A stretch of DNA of 7,760 nt, taken from Gammaproteobacteria bacterium. GTDB lineage: Bacteria > Pseudomonadota > Gammaproteobacteria > Immundisolibacterales > Immundisolibacteraceae. Positions 1-5,290 of this stretch are shown here, piece by piece. Numbering within the stretch: the first letter of the stretch is position 1; each line of letters begins with the position of its first letter. A model generated the notes under the pieces. It made no database searches. It had not been told where the DNA came from and saw nothing but the letters and a program-made list of their open reading frames with translations. A program made the position numbers and the translations under genes. The stretch is taken from NCBI GenBank assembly GCA_003526065.1, contig DQBD01000046.1:553-8312 (forward strand), given 5' to 3'.

Positions 1-323
1 CCAACGCCTCCATCCCCACGCCGCAGCCGGTGCACTACCGGCCCATGTTCGGCGCCTTTGGCCCGGCCATCGCCGCCACCAGCCTCACCTTCGTCTCGCA
101 GGCCGCGCTGGCCGCCGGCGTGCCCCGCAATCTCGGCCTGCGCCGCCAGGCCGTCGCCGTGAAGGGCACACGCCGCATCGGCAAGTCCGACATGGTGCTC
201 AACGACTACGCGCCGGTCATGGAAGTGGACTCACAGACCTACGAGGTCCGCGCCGATGGCATGCTGCTCACCTGTGAGCCAGCGGAAGTGCTGCCGCTGG
301 CGCAGCGGTATTACCTGTTTTGA
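1..323 (+). CDS. ureC: Urease subunit alpha (UreC), C-terminal fragment
   Basis: This is the last 106 residues of the catalytic alpha subunit of nickel-dependent urease, which hydrolyses urea to ammonia and carbamate in the cytoplasm. The reading frame is already open at the left edge, with its first complete codon at base 3, so the gene starts outside the window. The stretch carries family landmarks: RPMFGAFG (residues 10-17 of the visible part), [15 protein letters not shown], the [17 protein letters not shown] block, [13 protein letters not shown] and the terminal [18 protein letters not shown]. The nickel ligands and carbamylated lysine lie upstream and cannot be checked. The C-terminus looks intact. 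In many urease operons ureC is followed by ureE/F/G, but here the next recognisable sequence is a decayed, oppositely oriented toxin gene. Accessory genes would have to be upstream or elsewhere. Identification is very secure. Confidence 0.96.
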   Translation, partial: NASIPTPQPVHYRPMFGAFGPAIAATSLTFVSQAALAAGVPRNLGLRRQAVAVKGTRRIGKSDMVLNDYAPVMEVDSQTYEVRADGMLLTCEPAEVLPLAQRYYLF

Positions 324-381
324 CGTAATGTTTAGACACGATTGGCTGGTCGAATGAGACGTGCATATGCCGCCTTCGTGA

Positions 382-572
382 ACCGTTGCCGTCGATTTTG
401 AAGACCGGCATCAGCGTCTCGATGGCCGTGCCGTGTATCACAGTCGCCGGCACTAAAGGCACCTCCACCCGGGTGCCGAGATCGGCCGTCAGTCGCTCTG
501 GATATCCAGGAGATCGGGACAGGCGGCGAAGGACTCGGGATGGATGTTCCTGTGAAGCGAGAACGGGGGCAT
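382..572 (-). pseudogene. ccdB: Remnant of ccdB toxin gene (frameshifted, truncated)
   Basis: CcdB is the gyrase-poisoning toxin of type II CcdAB modules. An ATG at 572 on the minus strand opens a typical CcdB N-terminus (MPPFSLHRNIHPES, then CPDLLDIQSD) that hits TGA at 491-489 after 27 codons. The homology resumes at once in another frame as LTADLGTRVEVPLVPA, then ETLMPVFKIDGNG, as expected if one base was lost near 491. After about position 382 neither frame shows the usual CcdB C-terminal region, so roughly the last third is missing. The 58 bases to the ureC stop hold nothing I recognise. The ATG overlaps a TGA at 574-572 (TGATG), the ancestral coupling with ccdA. An uninterrupted minus-strand frame (591-268) crosses the region, but its N-terminus is the wrong frame for CcdB. 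The gene is very likely non-functional. Confidence 0.72.
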
Positions 573-587
573 CAAAAGGATCTCCGG

Positions 588-815
588 TCATCGCCGAAGA
601 CCCCGAGTCTCAACCTTCTGGTTAGAAGCGTCGAAGGCGTCCCGGTTCGCCGCCAGCCATTGCTCGCGCTGGCGCTGCCGGAGCCTCTCGACCAGCGCCT
701 GCTCCAAGGTGGCCGTAAGATTGATCTTCAGGTCCCGGACCTTGGCGAGGAGATCGGCATAGATGCTCCGGTTGGCGGGGCGCCTGGCGGTTTGGTGGTC
801 GTCGGATGTGGCCAC
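588..815 (-). CDS. ccdA: CcdA-family antitoxin, C-terminus probably frameshifted
   Basis: This 75-residue protein matches the chromosomal CcdA antitoxin family. It has an N-terminal DNA-binding part (SIYADLLAKVRDLKINLTATLEQAL) followed by the conserved RQREQWLAANRDAFDASNQKVE helix that binds and neutralises CcdB. The start is a GTG at 815 without a convincing ribosome binding site. The present frame ends ETRGLRR at 588. The neighbouring frame, read from 601, gives VFGDDRRSF followed by TGA at 574-572, which is the expected CcdA ending (normally GVFSDGLRSF-like) and overlaps the ccdB ATG. A small indel near 600-606 therefore seems to have replaced the last nine or so residues. With ccdB also broken, the locus looks like a decaying module; a DNA-binding remnant may still be made. 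Family assignment is good; functionality is doubtful. Confidence 0.75.
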   Translation of the reverse strand: MATSDDHQTARRPANRSIYADLLAKVRDLKINLTATLEQALVERLRQRQREQWLAANRDAFDASNQKVETRGLRR

Positions 816-825
816 GGCGGTGCGT

Positions 826-848
826 GCGCATGCGTATATGCTATGCGC
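826..848. promoter_or_regulatory. Imperfect palindrome upstream of ccdA, possible operator
   Basis: Arms GCGCAT (826-831) and ATGCGC (843-848) flank an AT-richer centre containing TATATGC. The element lies 10 bases upstream of the ccdA GTG, where CcdA-type antitoxins normally autorepress. It could instead serve the rightward gene at 963. No clear -35/-10 pair accompanies it, so the operator role is inferred from position only. Confidence 0.25.
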
Positions 849-962
849 AGATGATTTGCCGAGCGACCGCGAGTGACCGGCGCGCGTGCTTCCGTCATGG
901 CCGCCGATCGCTGAACCTTCGCAGACGGCGGGTCACCAACTTTGGGGAGTGAAGATGTTGCC

Positions 963-1376
963 ATGACCGACGAAAGCACCGACCTGCGCCGAATCCTGAC
1001 CGAATGCCGCACGATCGCGGTAGTGGGCCTGTCGGCCAAGGAACCCCGCGCGAGCCATCAGGTCGCCCGCTATCTGCAACAGCATGGCTATCGCATCATT
1101 CCGGTCCACCCGCGCTTCGATTCGGTGCTCGGCGAGCGCTGTTATGCCCGCCTCGCCGACATTCCGCACGCTGTCGACCTGGTGAACGTCTTTCGGCGCA
1201 CGGAAGACATGCTGCCAGTCGCACAGGAAGCCGTGGCCATCGGCGCCCGTTGCCTGTGGCAGCAGCTCGGCATTGCCAACATCGAGGCTGACCGGCTGGC
1301 GCGCGCAGCCGGGCTCGATTCGGTCATGGACCGCTGCATCAAGATCGAACACGCCCGGCTGATCGGGGCCGGCTGA
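963..1376 (+). CDS. yccU: YccU-type CoA-binding protein
   Basis: This small cytoplasmic Rossmann-fold protein belongs to the CoA-binding domain family (CoA_binding_2). E. coli YccU is the same length, 137 residues, when the ATG at 963 is used. The nucleotide-binding loop is TIAVVGLSAKEPRASH (residues 17-32), followed by VARYLQQHGYRIIPVHP (34-50). Further family blocks are VDLVNVFRR (71-79), AIGARCLWQQLG (92-103) and SVMDRCIKIEH (120-130). A TTG at 942 would add seven residues. The ATG is preferred because of length and the GGGGAG at 944-949, although that spacing is rather long. Family members bind CoA or acyl-CoA, but the physiological role is not established. The gene stands alone, between the ccdAB remnant and a convergent gene whose stop lies 23 bases away. 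Confidence 0.88.
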   Translation: MTDESTDLRRILTECRTIAVVGLSAKEPRASHQVARYLQQHGYRIIPVHPRFDSVLGERCYARLADIPHAVDLVNVFRRTEDMLPVAQEAVAIGARCLWQQLGIANIEADRLARAAGLDSVMDRCIKIEHARLIGAG

Positions 1377-1399
1377 GCCCGGGGGCGCGGCCAGCGCCA

Positions 1400-2251
1400 T
1401 CAGCGCGTGAAGTCTTCCGGCCCGTGGCGCTCGGGTACGCGCTCGGCCTCCGGCCCCCAGGTGCGATTGACGCGACGGCCGCGCTGAACGGCGGGTCGCG
1501 CGGCGATTTCCTCGGCCCAGCGCAACACATGCTGATAGGTCGTCACCTGCAGGAACTCGCCCGCCTCGTACAAGTTCTCGCGCACCAGCGCGCCATACCA
1601 GGAATGCACCGCGATGTCGGCGATCGTGTAGGCCTCGCCGGCGAGGTAACGCCGGTCGGCCAGGTTGCGATTGAGCACGTCGAGCTGGCGTTTCACCTCC
1701 ATCGCAAAGCGGTTGATGGGGTATTCGAGCTTGACCGGCGCATAGGCGTAGAAATGACCGAAGCCGCCGCCCAGAAACGGCGCGCTGCCCATCTGCCAGA
1801 ACAGCCAGGACAGACATTCGGCTCGTCCGGCCCCCGCTTCGGGCAGGAAGGCGCCGAACTTTTCCGCCAGATAGAGAAGGATCGCGCCCGACTCGAACAC
1901 ACGGGTGGGGGTCGGCGTGCTGACATCCAGCAGAGCCGGGATCTTGGAGTTCGGGTTGACGGCGACAAAGCCGCTGGAGAACTGCTCGCCGTCCAGGATG
2001 TTGATGGGCCAGGCGTCGTACTCGGCCCCGGTGATGCCTGCCTCCAGCAGCTCCTCGAACATCACGGTGACCTTCACGCCGTTCGGTGTCGCGAGTGAAT
2101 AGAGCTGGTGCGGGTGCTGGCCCACCGGCAGTTCGCGGTCGTGGGTGGGGCCGGCAACGGGGCGGTTGATGGCTGCGAAGCGTCCGCCGCTTTCGGTATC
2201 CCATTTCCAGATCCGGGGCGGGACGTACTCGGCGGGGTTTTCATCGCTCAT
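1400..2251 (-). CDS. yghU: YghU-type glutathione S-transferase (disulfide-bond reductase)
   Basis: This 283-residue cytosolic protein is close to E. coli YghU, a nu-class GST-like enzyme known to bind two glutathione molecules and reduce disulfides rather than conjugate substrates. Visible landmarks are the N-terminal extension with FAAINRPVAGPTHDRELPVG (residues 25-44), the thioredoxin-like domain starting HQLYSLATPNGVKVT (48-62), QFSSGFVAVNPNSKIPAL (90-107) with its cis-proline, and RVFESGAILLYLAEKFG (117-133) with the glutathione-contacting E-S pair. The helical C-terminal domain includes SAPFLGGGFGHFYAYAPVK, YTIADIAVHSWYG and RPAVQRGRRVNRT. The ATG at 2251 is chosen because GAGGAG lies six bases upstream and the length fits the family; a longer frame to 2458 lacks support. 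It is transcribed divergently from the bufferin operon. A thiol-redox contribution to that system is possible but inferred only from position. Confidence 0.93.
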   Translation of the reverse strand: MSDENPAEYVPPRIWKWDTESGGRFAAINRPVAGPTHDRELPVGQHPHQLYSLATPNGVKVTVMFEELLEAGITGAEYDAWPINILDGEQFSSGFVAVNPNSKIPALLDVSTPTPTRVFESGAILLYLAEKFGAFLPEAGAGRAECLSWLFWQMGSAPFLGGGFGHFYAYAPVKLEYPINRFAMEVKRQLDVLNRNLADRRYLAGEAYTIADIAVHSWYGALVRENLYEAGEFLQVTTYQHVLRWAEEIAARPAVQRGRRVNRTWGPEAERVPERHGPEDFTR

Positions 2252-2308
2252 CGCAAGCTCCTCGAGGGTGGGAAGAGAAGGGAACGCCGGCCGACGGGCG
2301 GCCGATTC

Positions 2309-2314
2309 ATCATA
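2309..2314 (-). promoter_or_regulatory. Candidate -10 element for yghU
   Basis: The minus strand reads TATGAT here, one mismatch from the sigma-70 -10 consensus, about 58 bases upstream of the yghU ATG. No good -35 sits at normal spacing (GCGCAT-like at about 18 bases), so this is a weak promoter call. Confidence 0.3.
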
Positions 2315-2352
2315 AAGGCCCGGCCGGCACAATGCGCGCAGGGCCACGCGAT

Positions 2353-2370
2353 GCAAAAAATTCTTTTTGC
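2353..2370. promoter_or_regulatory. AT-rich inverted repeat in divergent promoter region
   Basis: GCAAAAA (2353-2359) and TTTTTGC (2364-2370) form perfect seven-base arms around ATTC. The repeat lies between divergent yghU and bufA, about 33 bases upstream of the candidate bufA -35. It stands out in GC-rich surroundings. It could bind a dimeric regulator or be a bent upstream element for either promoter. I cannot assign it to a known regulator family. Confidence 0.4.
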
Positions 2371-2402
2371 GATCAGCGCTTTGAAAATTATCTGCCGGCA
2401 AG

Positions 2403-2430
2403 TGTAAGAATTTTCTCCGCACCGCGACTA
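2403..2430 (+). promoter_or_regulatory. Candidate ECF-sigma promoter of the bufferin operon
   Basis: TGTAAG (2403-2408) and CGACTA (2425-2430) are separated by exactly 16 bases. This resembles the general ECF layout of an AAC-containing -35 and a CGTC-like -10. Transcription would start near 2436-2438, leaving a leader of about 95 bases before bufA. An ECF sigma gene lies at the far end of the same cluster. A competing sigma-70 reading exists: TTGAAA at 2381-2386 with a poor -10 around 2403-2410. I see no matching copy upstream of the sigma gene itself. Confidence 0.4.
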
Positions 2431-2484
2431 CGGCAATGCGACCCGAAGATGGGCCCACCGGCCCGCAGAACCGGTCGCAGCGCC

Positions 2485-2505
2485 CGCGGCCGCTTGCCGC
2501 GTTTT
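2485..2505 (+). terminator. Terminator-like hairpin in the bufA leader (possible attenuator)
   Basis: CGCGGC (2485-2490) pairs perfectly with GCCGCG (2496-2501) around a five-base loop, followed directly by TTTT (2502-2505). The structure lies inside the predicted bufA leader, 26 bases before the start codon and clear of the AAGGA ribosome binding site. A second small stem, ACCGG/CCGGT (2457-2461 with 2471-2475), lies just upstream. The pair could be an attenuator or a leader-stabilising structure. The U tract is short, so strong termination is not certain. Confidence 0.3.
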
Positions 2506-2531
2506 ACCCATACTCATCAAGGAATGAACCG

Positions 2532-2837
2532 ATGACCCGTAAAGCCCAACCCCTGACCCTCGCCGGTGCCGGCCTGGCCGCCGCGTTTGGCCTGGCCGTG
2601 ACCCTGGCCGCGGCCCCGGCCGTTGCCGGCGCCGCCGACAAGGAAAAATGCTATGGCGTGTCCCTGAAAGCCAAGAACGACTGCGCGGCCGGACCGGGCA
2701 CGACCTGCGCCGGCACTTCCGTCAAGGACTATCAGGGCAACGCCTGGAAATATGTCCCGGCAGGCACCTGCGTCTCGATGGACTCGCCCACCTCGCCAAC
2801 GGGCAAGGGCCAACTCGCCGCATTTGCTGAAAAGTAA
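2532..2837 (+). CDS. bufA1: Bufferin precursor peptide, DUF2282 family (BufA1/GigA)
   Basis: This 101-residue exported peptide belongs to the DUF2282 family. Members are the substrates of DUF692 MNIO enzymes; their cysteines are converted to copper-binding heterocycles and they buffer copper in the periplasm. A Sec signal peptide is evident: basic start MTRK, hydrophobic, alanine-rich residues 8-28, and probable cleavage near AVAGA (30-34). The mature part has exactly four cysteines, at 40, 51, 59 and 80, in the family contexts KCYGV, KNDCA, TTCAGTS and VPAGTC, with [11 protein letters not shown] (66-76) between the last two. A hydrophilic tail of 21 residues follows the last cysteine. The ATG at 2532 is preferred because AAGGA (2519-2523) precedes it and the signal peptide then begins at once; an in-frame ATG at 2436 has no binding site. 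It is the first gene of the operon, and the 37-base gap to bufB may allow separate, higher expression. Confidence 0.93.
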   Translation: MTRKAQPLTLAGAGLAAAFGLAVTLAAAPAVAGAADKEKCYGVSLKAKNDCAAGPGTTCAGTSVKDYQGNAWKYVPAGTCVSMDSPTSPTGKGQLAAFAEK

Positions 2838-2874
2838 TACTGTTTGACGCATGACAGGCAGGCGGAGCGCATCC

Positions 2875-3774
2875 ATGACGGTCTCTTCCCATCACAGTCC
2901 CTCGTGGCATGCAGCGTCCGCCTGCCGCACCGGCGCCTGTACCGGACTGGGCTTGAAGCCCCAGCATTTCGGGCAGATTCTGGACCAGCGCCCCTCGCTG
3001 GGTTTCTTTGAGATCCACGCCGAAAACTACATGGGCGCGGGTGGCCCGTTTCACCACTATCTCAGCCGTATCCGCGAGCACTACGCCCTGTCGGTACACG
3101 GCGTCGGGCTGTCGATCGGTGGCAGCGACCTCGATCCGGCGCACCTCGAGCGCCTGGCGACCGTGCTGGCGCGCTACGAACCCGAGTGGTTTTCCGAGCA
3201 TCTGGCCTGGTCGCGCCACGGCGCGGTGTGCCTGAACGATCTGCTGCCGGTGGTCTACGACGCCGCTACCTTGGCGCGGGTCTGCGATCACGTCGACCAC
3301 GTCCAGGAGCGCCTGGGCCGGCGCATGCTTCTGGAAAATCCGGCCACCTATCTCGAAAGCCGCGCCTCGACGCTGTCCGAGGCGGAATTCATCACCGCGA
3401 TCGTCCGCCGCACCGGCTGCGGCTTGCTGCTCGACGTGAACAACGTGTTCGTCTCCTGCGTGAATCACCATCGCGATCCGCAGGCCGAACTGACCGCCCT
3501 GCCGCTGCAGGCCGTGGGCGAAATCCATCTTGCCGGTCATGCCGAGGCCGTGGATGGCGCCGGCGATCCGCTGCTCATCGACAACCACGGCGCGCCGGTC
3601 GCCACCGCAGTCTGGGATCTGTATGCCCAGGCCATCGCGCAGCTCGGCCCCGTACCCACGCTGATCGAACGGGACAACGACATTCCCGCCTTCGATGTGC
3701 TCCTGGCCGAAGCGCGCCAGGCCGAGCGCATCCTGCAAGCCGCCCGAGGCGATGCACGGGTGGAACACGCATGA
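2875..3774 (+). CDS. bufB: MNIO family RiPP-modifying enzyme, DUF692 (BufB/GigB)
   Basis: This 299-residue cytoplasmic TIM-barrel enzyme belongs to the multinuclear non-heme iron oxidase family (DUF692, MbnB-like). Such enzymes oxidise cysteines of precursor peptides; in bufferin clusters they form thiooxazole-type groups. Expected metal-site and core motifs are all present: GFFEIHAENYMG (residues 43-54), SVHGVGLSIGG (73-83), FSEHLAW (106-112), LNDLLP (120-125), LLENPATYL (152-160), LLLDVNNVFVS (184-194) with H198, GEIHLAGHAE (215-224) and LIERDNDIP (263-271). The start at 2875 follows GGCGGAG (2861-2867) at good spacing; an ATG at 2851 would add eight residues without a visible binding site. 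Its stop overlaps the bufC start (ATGA), implying translational coupling. The unusual N-terminus holds two cysteines (17 and 22) before the conserved core. Function is confident at family level. Confidence 0.95.
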   Translation: MTVSSHHSPSWHAASACRTGACTGLGLKPQHFGQILDQRPSLGFFEIHAENYMGAGGPFHHYLSRIREHYALSVHGVGLSIGGSDLDPAHLERLATVLARYEPEWFSEHLAWSRHGAVCLNDLLPVVYDAATLARVCDHVDHVQERLGRRMLLENPATYLESRASTLSEAEFITAIVRRTGCGLLLDVNNVFVSCVNHHRDPQAELTALPLQAVGEIHLAGHAEAVDGAGDPLLIDNHGAPVATAVWDLYAQAIAQLGPVPTLIERDNDIPAFDVLLAEARQAERILQAARGDARVEHA

Positions 3775-4547
3775 TGGATCAGCCCGAATTCGCCGGCGCG
3801 CTGCTCGATCCCGAGCGGCCGCCACCCACCGACCTGACGACCTGGAACGGCTCCGACCCCGCCACGCGTCTTGCGATCTATCGCAACAACGTCATGGTCT
3901 CGCTGCTGGGCGTGCTGGCCGATACCTTTCCGGTCACGCGCGAACTGGTCGGCGAGGCATTCTTCCGCGCCATGGGTCAGTGCTTCGTGCGCGCGCAGCC
4001 ACCACAAAGTCCGGTCATGGCCGAATACGGCGCGGGATTTGCCGATTTCATCGCGGCCTTCGCGCCGGCCCGCACGCTGCCTTATCTGCCCGATGTCGCG
4101 CGCCTGGAGTGGCTGCGCCTGACGGCGCTGCATGCCGCCGATGCCGAGCCGATGCCCGCCGAGCGCCTGGCGACCCTGCTGGCCGATCAGCCGGATCTGG
4201 GTGCTTGGCACGTGCGGCTGCATCCCGCCTTCGCCGTGCTGCGCTCGGACCACGCCGCCGTCTCCATCTGGGCGGCGCACCAGGGCGTGGGCTCACTCGC
4301 CGAGATCGACCCGAGTGCGGGCGAGAGCGCCTGGGTGACGCGTCCCGAGCTGGAAGTGGACGTCATTCCGGTCGATACCGCGACGGGCGAACTGGCCGCG
4401 CGGCTGCTCGCGGGGGACTCGCTCGCGGCCGCTGTCGGGGCGGTGCACGAGGCGGGGCTGAACCTCGATCTGTCCGCTGCGCTGGCCGGCCTGATCCGCG
4501 CCCGCGCCCTGATTTCCCTTGATCCCCCTGGAGAAACCGCTGCATGA
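3771..4547 (+). CDS. bufC: MNIO partner protein, DUF2063 (BufC/GigC/HvfC)
   Basis: This 258-residue protein belongs to the DUF2063/HvfC-BufC family, the partner encoded beside DUF692 enzymes and thought to bind the precursor peptide and present it to the enzyme. The N-terminal helical domain is clear: [17 protein letters not shown] (residues 33-49), [11 protein letters not shown] (51-61), [10 protein letters not shown] (64-73), [17 protein letters not shown] (77-93) and [11 protein letters not shown] (104-114). The C-terminal half is more variable and may form the second, peptide-recognition domain. The first of two adjacent ATGs (3771, overlapping the bufB stop) is used; the second, at 3774, is equally possible. 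The stop overlaps the next start in another ATGA. No catalytic motif is expected in this family. Identification is strong; the mechanism is inferred from related MNIO systems. Confidence 0.92.
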   Translation: MMDQPEFAGALLDPERPPPTDLTTWNGSDPATRLAIYRNNVMVSLLGVLADTFPVTRELVGEAFFRAMGQCFVRAQPPQSPVMAEYGAGFADFIAAFAPARTLPYLPDVARLEWLRLTALHAADAEPMPAERLATLLADQPDLGAWHVRLHPAFAVLRSDHAAVSIWAAHQGVGSLAEIDPSAGESAWVTRPELEVDVIPVDTATGELAARLLAGDSLAAAVGAVHEAGLNLDLSAALAGLIRARALISLDPPGETAA

Positions 4548-5062
4548 AGCCCGCATCTGCAATCGCGCCACTGCCATGGCCCGCCCGGCCGCTGGCCGCA
4601 CTGATCGATCTGTTCGGACGCATTCCGGACAGCCTGATCGCCCTGCTCGGCCGGTTTTCCATCGCCGCGGTGTTCTGGCTGTCCGGACAGACCAAGATCG
4701 AGGGGCTGACCATCAATCTGGTGCAGGGCGAGTTCAGCCTGGGCTGGCCGCGACTGTCCGATTCGGCACTGTTTCTGTTCCAGGAGGAATACGCGCTGCC
4801 GCTGCTGCCGCCACTCTGGGCGGCGATCATGGCCACGGTGGCCGAGCATGTGTTGCCGATTCTGGTGTTGATCGGGCTGGCCACCCGCTTCTCGGCGCTG
4901 GGTCTCTTGGGCATGACGCTGGTGATCCAGCTGTTCGTCTATCCCGGCGCCTATCCGACCCACGGTGTGTGGGCCGCGGTGTTGCTGTATCTCATCGCAA
5001 AGGGGCCCGGTAAGGTGTCGATTGATGCCTGGATCGCCCGCCAATACGGCCGGACCGGCTAA
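4544..5062 (+). CDS. DoxX family inner-membrane protein of the bufferin operon (GigD-like)
   Basis: This 172-residue integral membrane protein is of the DoxX family, with four likely transmembrane segments: about residues 31-48 ([18 protein letters not shown]), 88-112 ([18 protein letters not shown] onward), 116-134 ([19 protein letters not shown]) and 141-153. The first-helix GR-containing start, the SGQTKIEG turn, the [16 protein letters not shown] segment and the [15 protein letters not shown] block are typical of DoxX proteins in DUF692 clusters. Its ATG overlaps the bufC stop, so it is translationally coupled and belongs to the same transcript. DoxX proteins recur in these clusters (GigD in gig operons), but their molecular role is unknown; membrane redox chemistry, quinone interaction or a link to export are only ideas. 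It ends 12 bases from the convergent anti-sigma gene. Confidence 0.9.
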   Translation: MKPASAIAPLPWPARPLAALIDLFGRIPDSLIALLGRFSIAAVFWLSGQTKIEGLTINLVQGEFSLGWPRLSDSALFLFQEEYALPLLPPLWAAIMATVAEHVLPILVLIGLATRFSALGLLGMTLVIQLFVYPGAYPTHGVWAAVLLYLIAKGPGKVSIDAWIARQYGRTG

Positions 5063-5074
5063 GCCCGGCTTGGC

Positions 5075-5290
5075 TCAGGGCAGCGGGTCCTTGTCGTCGG
5101 GGGCGGAAAAGTCGCCATCCAGGGGCGAGAACCGGCGCGAGGCTTCGCGCAGGACATCCATCTGCCGGTTGAAGCGGCGGCATCCGCTGCACATGGCCAG
5201 ATGCATGCGCAAGGCCATGCGCTCGCCGAACGACAGCGGTCGCTCCCGAGCCTCGGACATCAGACGGGTACTCTCCCGGCAACTCAACAT
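5075..5290 (-). CDS. Zinc-finger anti-sigma factor (zf-HC2/ZAS type)
   Basis: This short 71-residue cytoplasmic anti-sigma factor has no membrane segment. It carries the zinc-binding anti-sigma signature: C4 in MLSCRES, then H30-x3-C34-x2-C37 (HLAMCSGC), followed by a basic helix RRFNRQMDVLREASRRF. Soluble ZAS proteins hold their ECF sigma partner and release it when the zinc-thiol centre is oxidised or bound by a thiophilic metal. The start at 5290 is supported by GGGGAGG seven bases upstream and by the ATGTTGA overlap with the end of the sigma gene; a longer frame to 5326 would lie inside that gene. The tail (DGDFSAPDDKDPLP) is acidic. Coupled translation would keep both partners balanced. 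Thiol or copper sensing would fit the neighbouring copper-buffering operon, but the actual signal is not shown by the sequence. Confidence 0.88.
   Translation of the reverse strand: MLSCRESTRLMSEARERPLSFGERMALRMHLAMCSGCRRFNRQMDVLREASRRFSPLDGDFSAPDDKDPLP

Noticed and set aside
324..381. Possible insertion-sequence end (TGTTTAGACACG...) next to ureC
   Set aside because: No matching inverted partner, target duplication or transposase fragment could be found in the window.
1384..1398. GGCGC/GCGCC hairpin between the convergent yccU and yghU stops
   Set aside because: The stem is only five base pairs and has no T run on either side, so it cannot be called a terminator.
933..2204. A 423-codon open frame on the minus strand covering the yccU and yghU genes
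   Set aside because: It lies antisense to yccU and out of frame with yghU, and its translation is arginine/proline-rich low-complexity sequence, typical of shadow frames in GC-rich DNA.
3663..3677. IERDND in BufB instead of the common IEWDND, considered as a damaged active site
   Set aside because: Arginine at this position also occurs widely in DUF692 proteins, and the flanking glutamate and aspartate are kept.
3186..3770. N-terminal 195-codon extension of the bufC frame inside bufB
   Set aside because: The extension is an out-of-frame shadow of bufB. The DUF2063 homology begins right after the ATGs at 3771/3774.
2722..3825. A 367-codon minus-strand frame opposite bufA and bufB
   Set aside because: The plus-strand genes carry clear family motifs; the antisense translation shows none.
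5045..5085. Possible bidirectional terminator between doxX and the anti-sigma gene
   Set aside because: Only very short self-complementary pieces (AAGCC/GGCTT with a one-base gap) and no T run.
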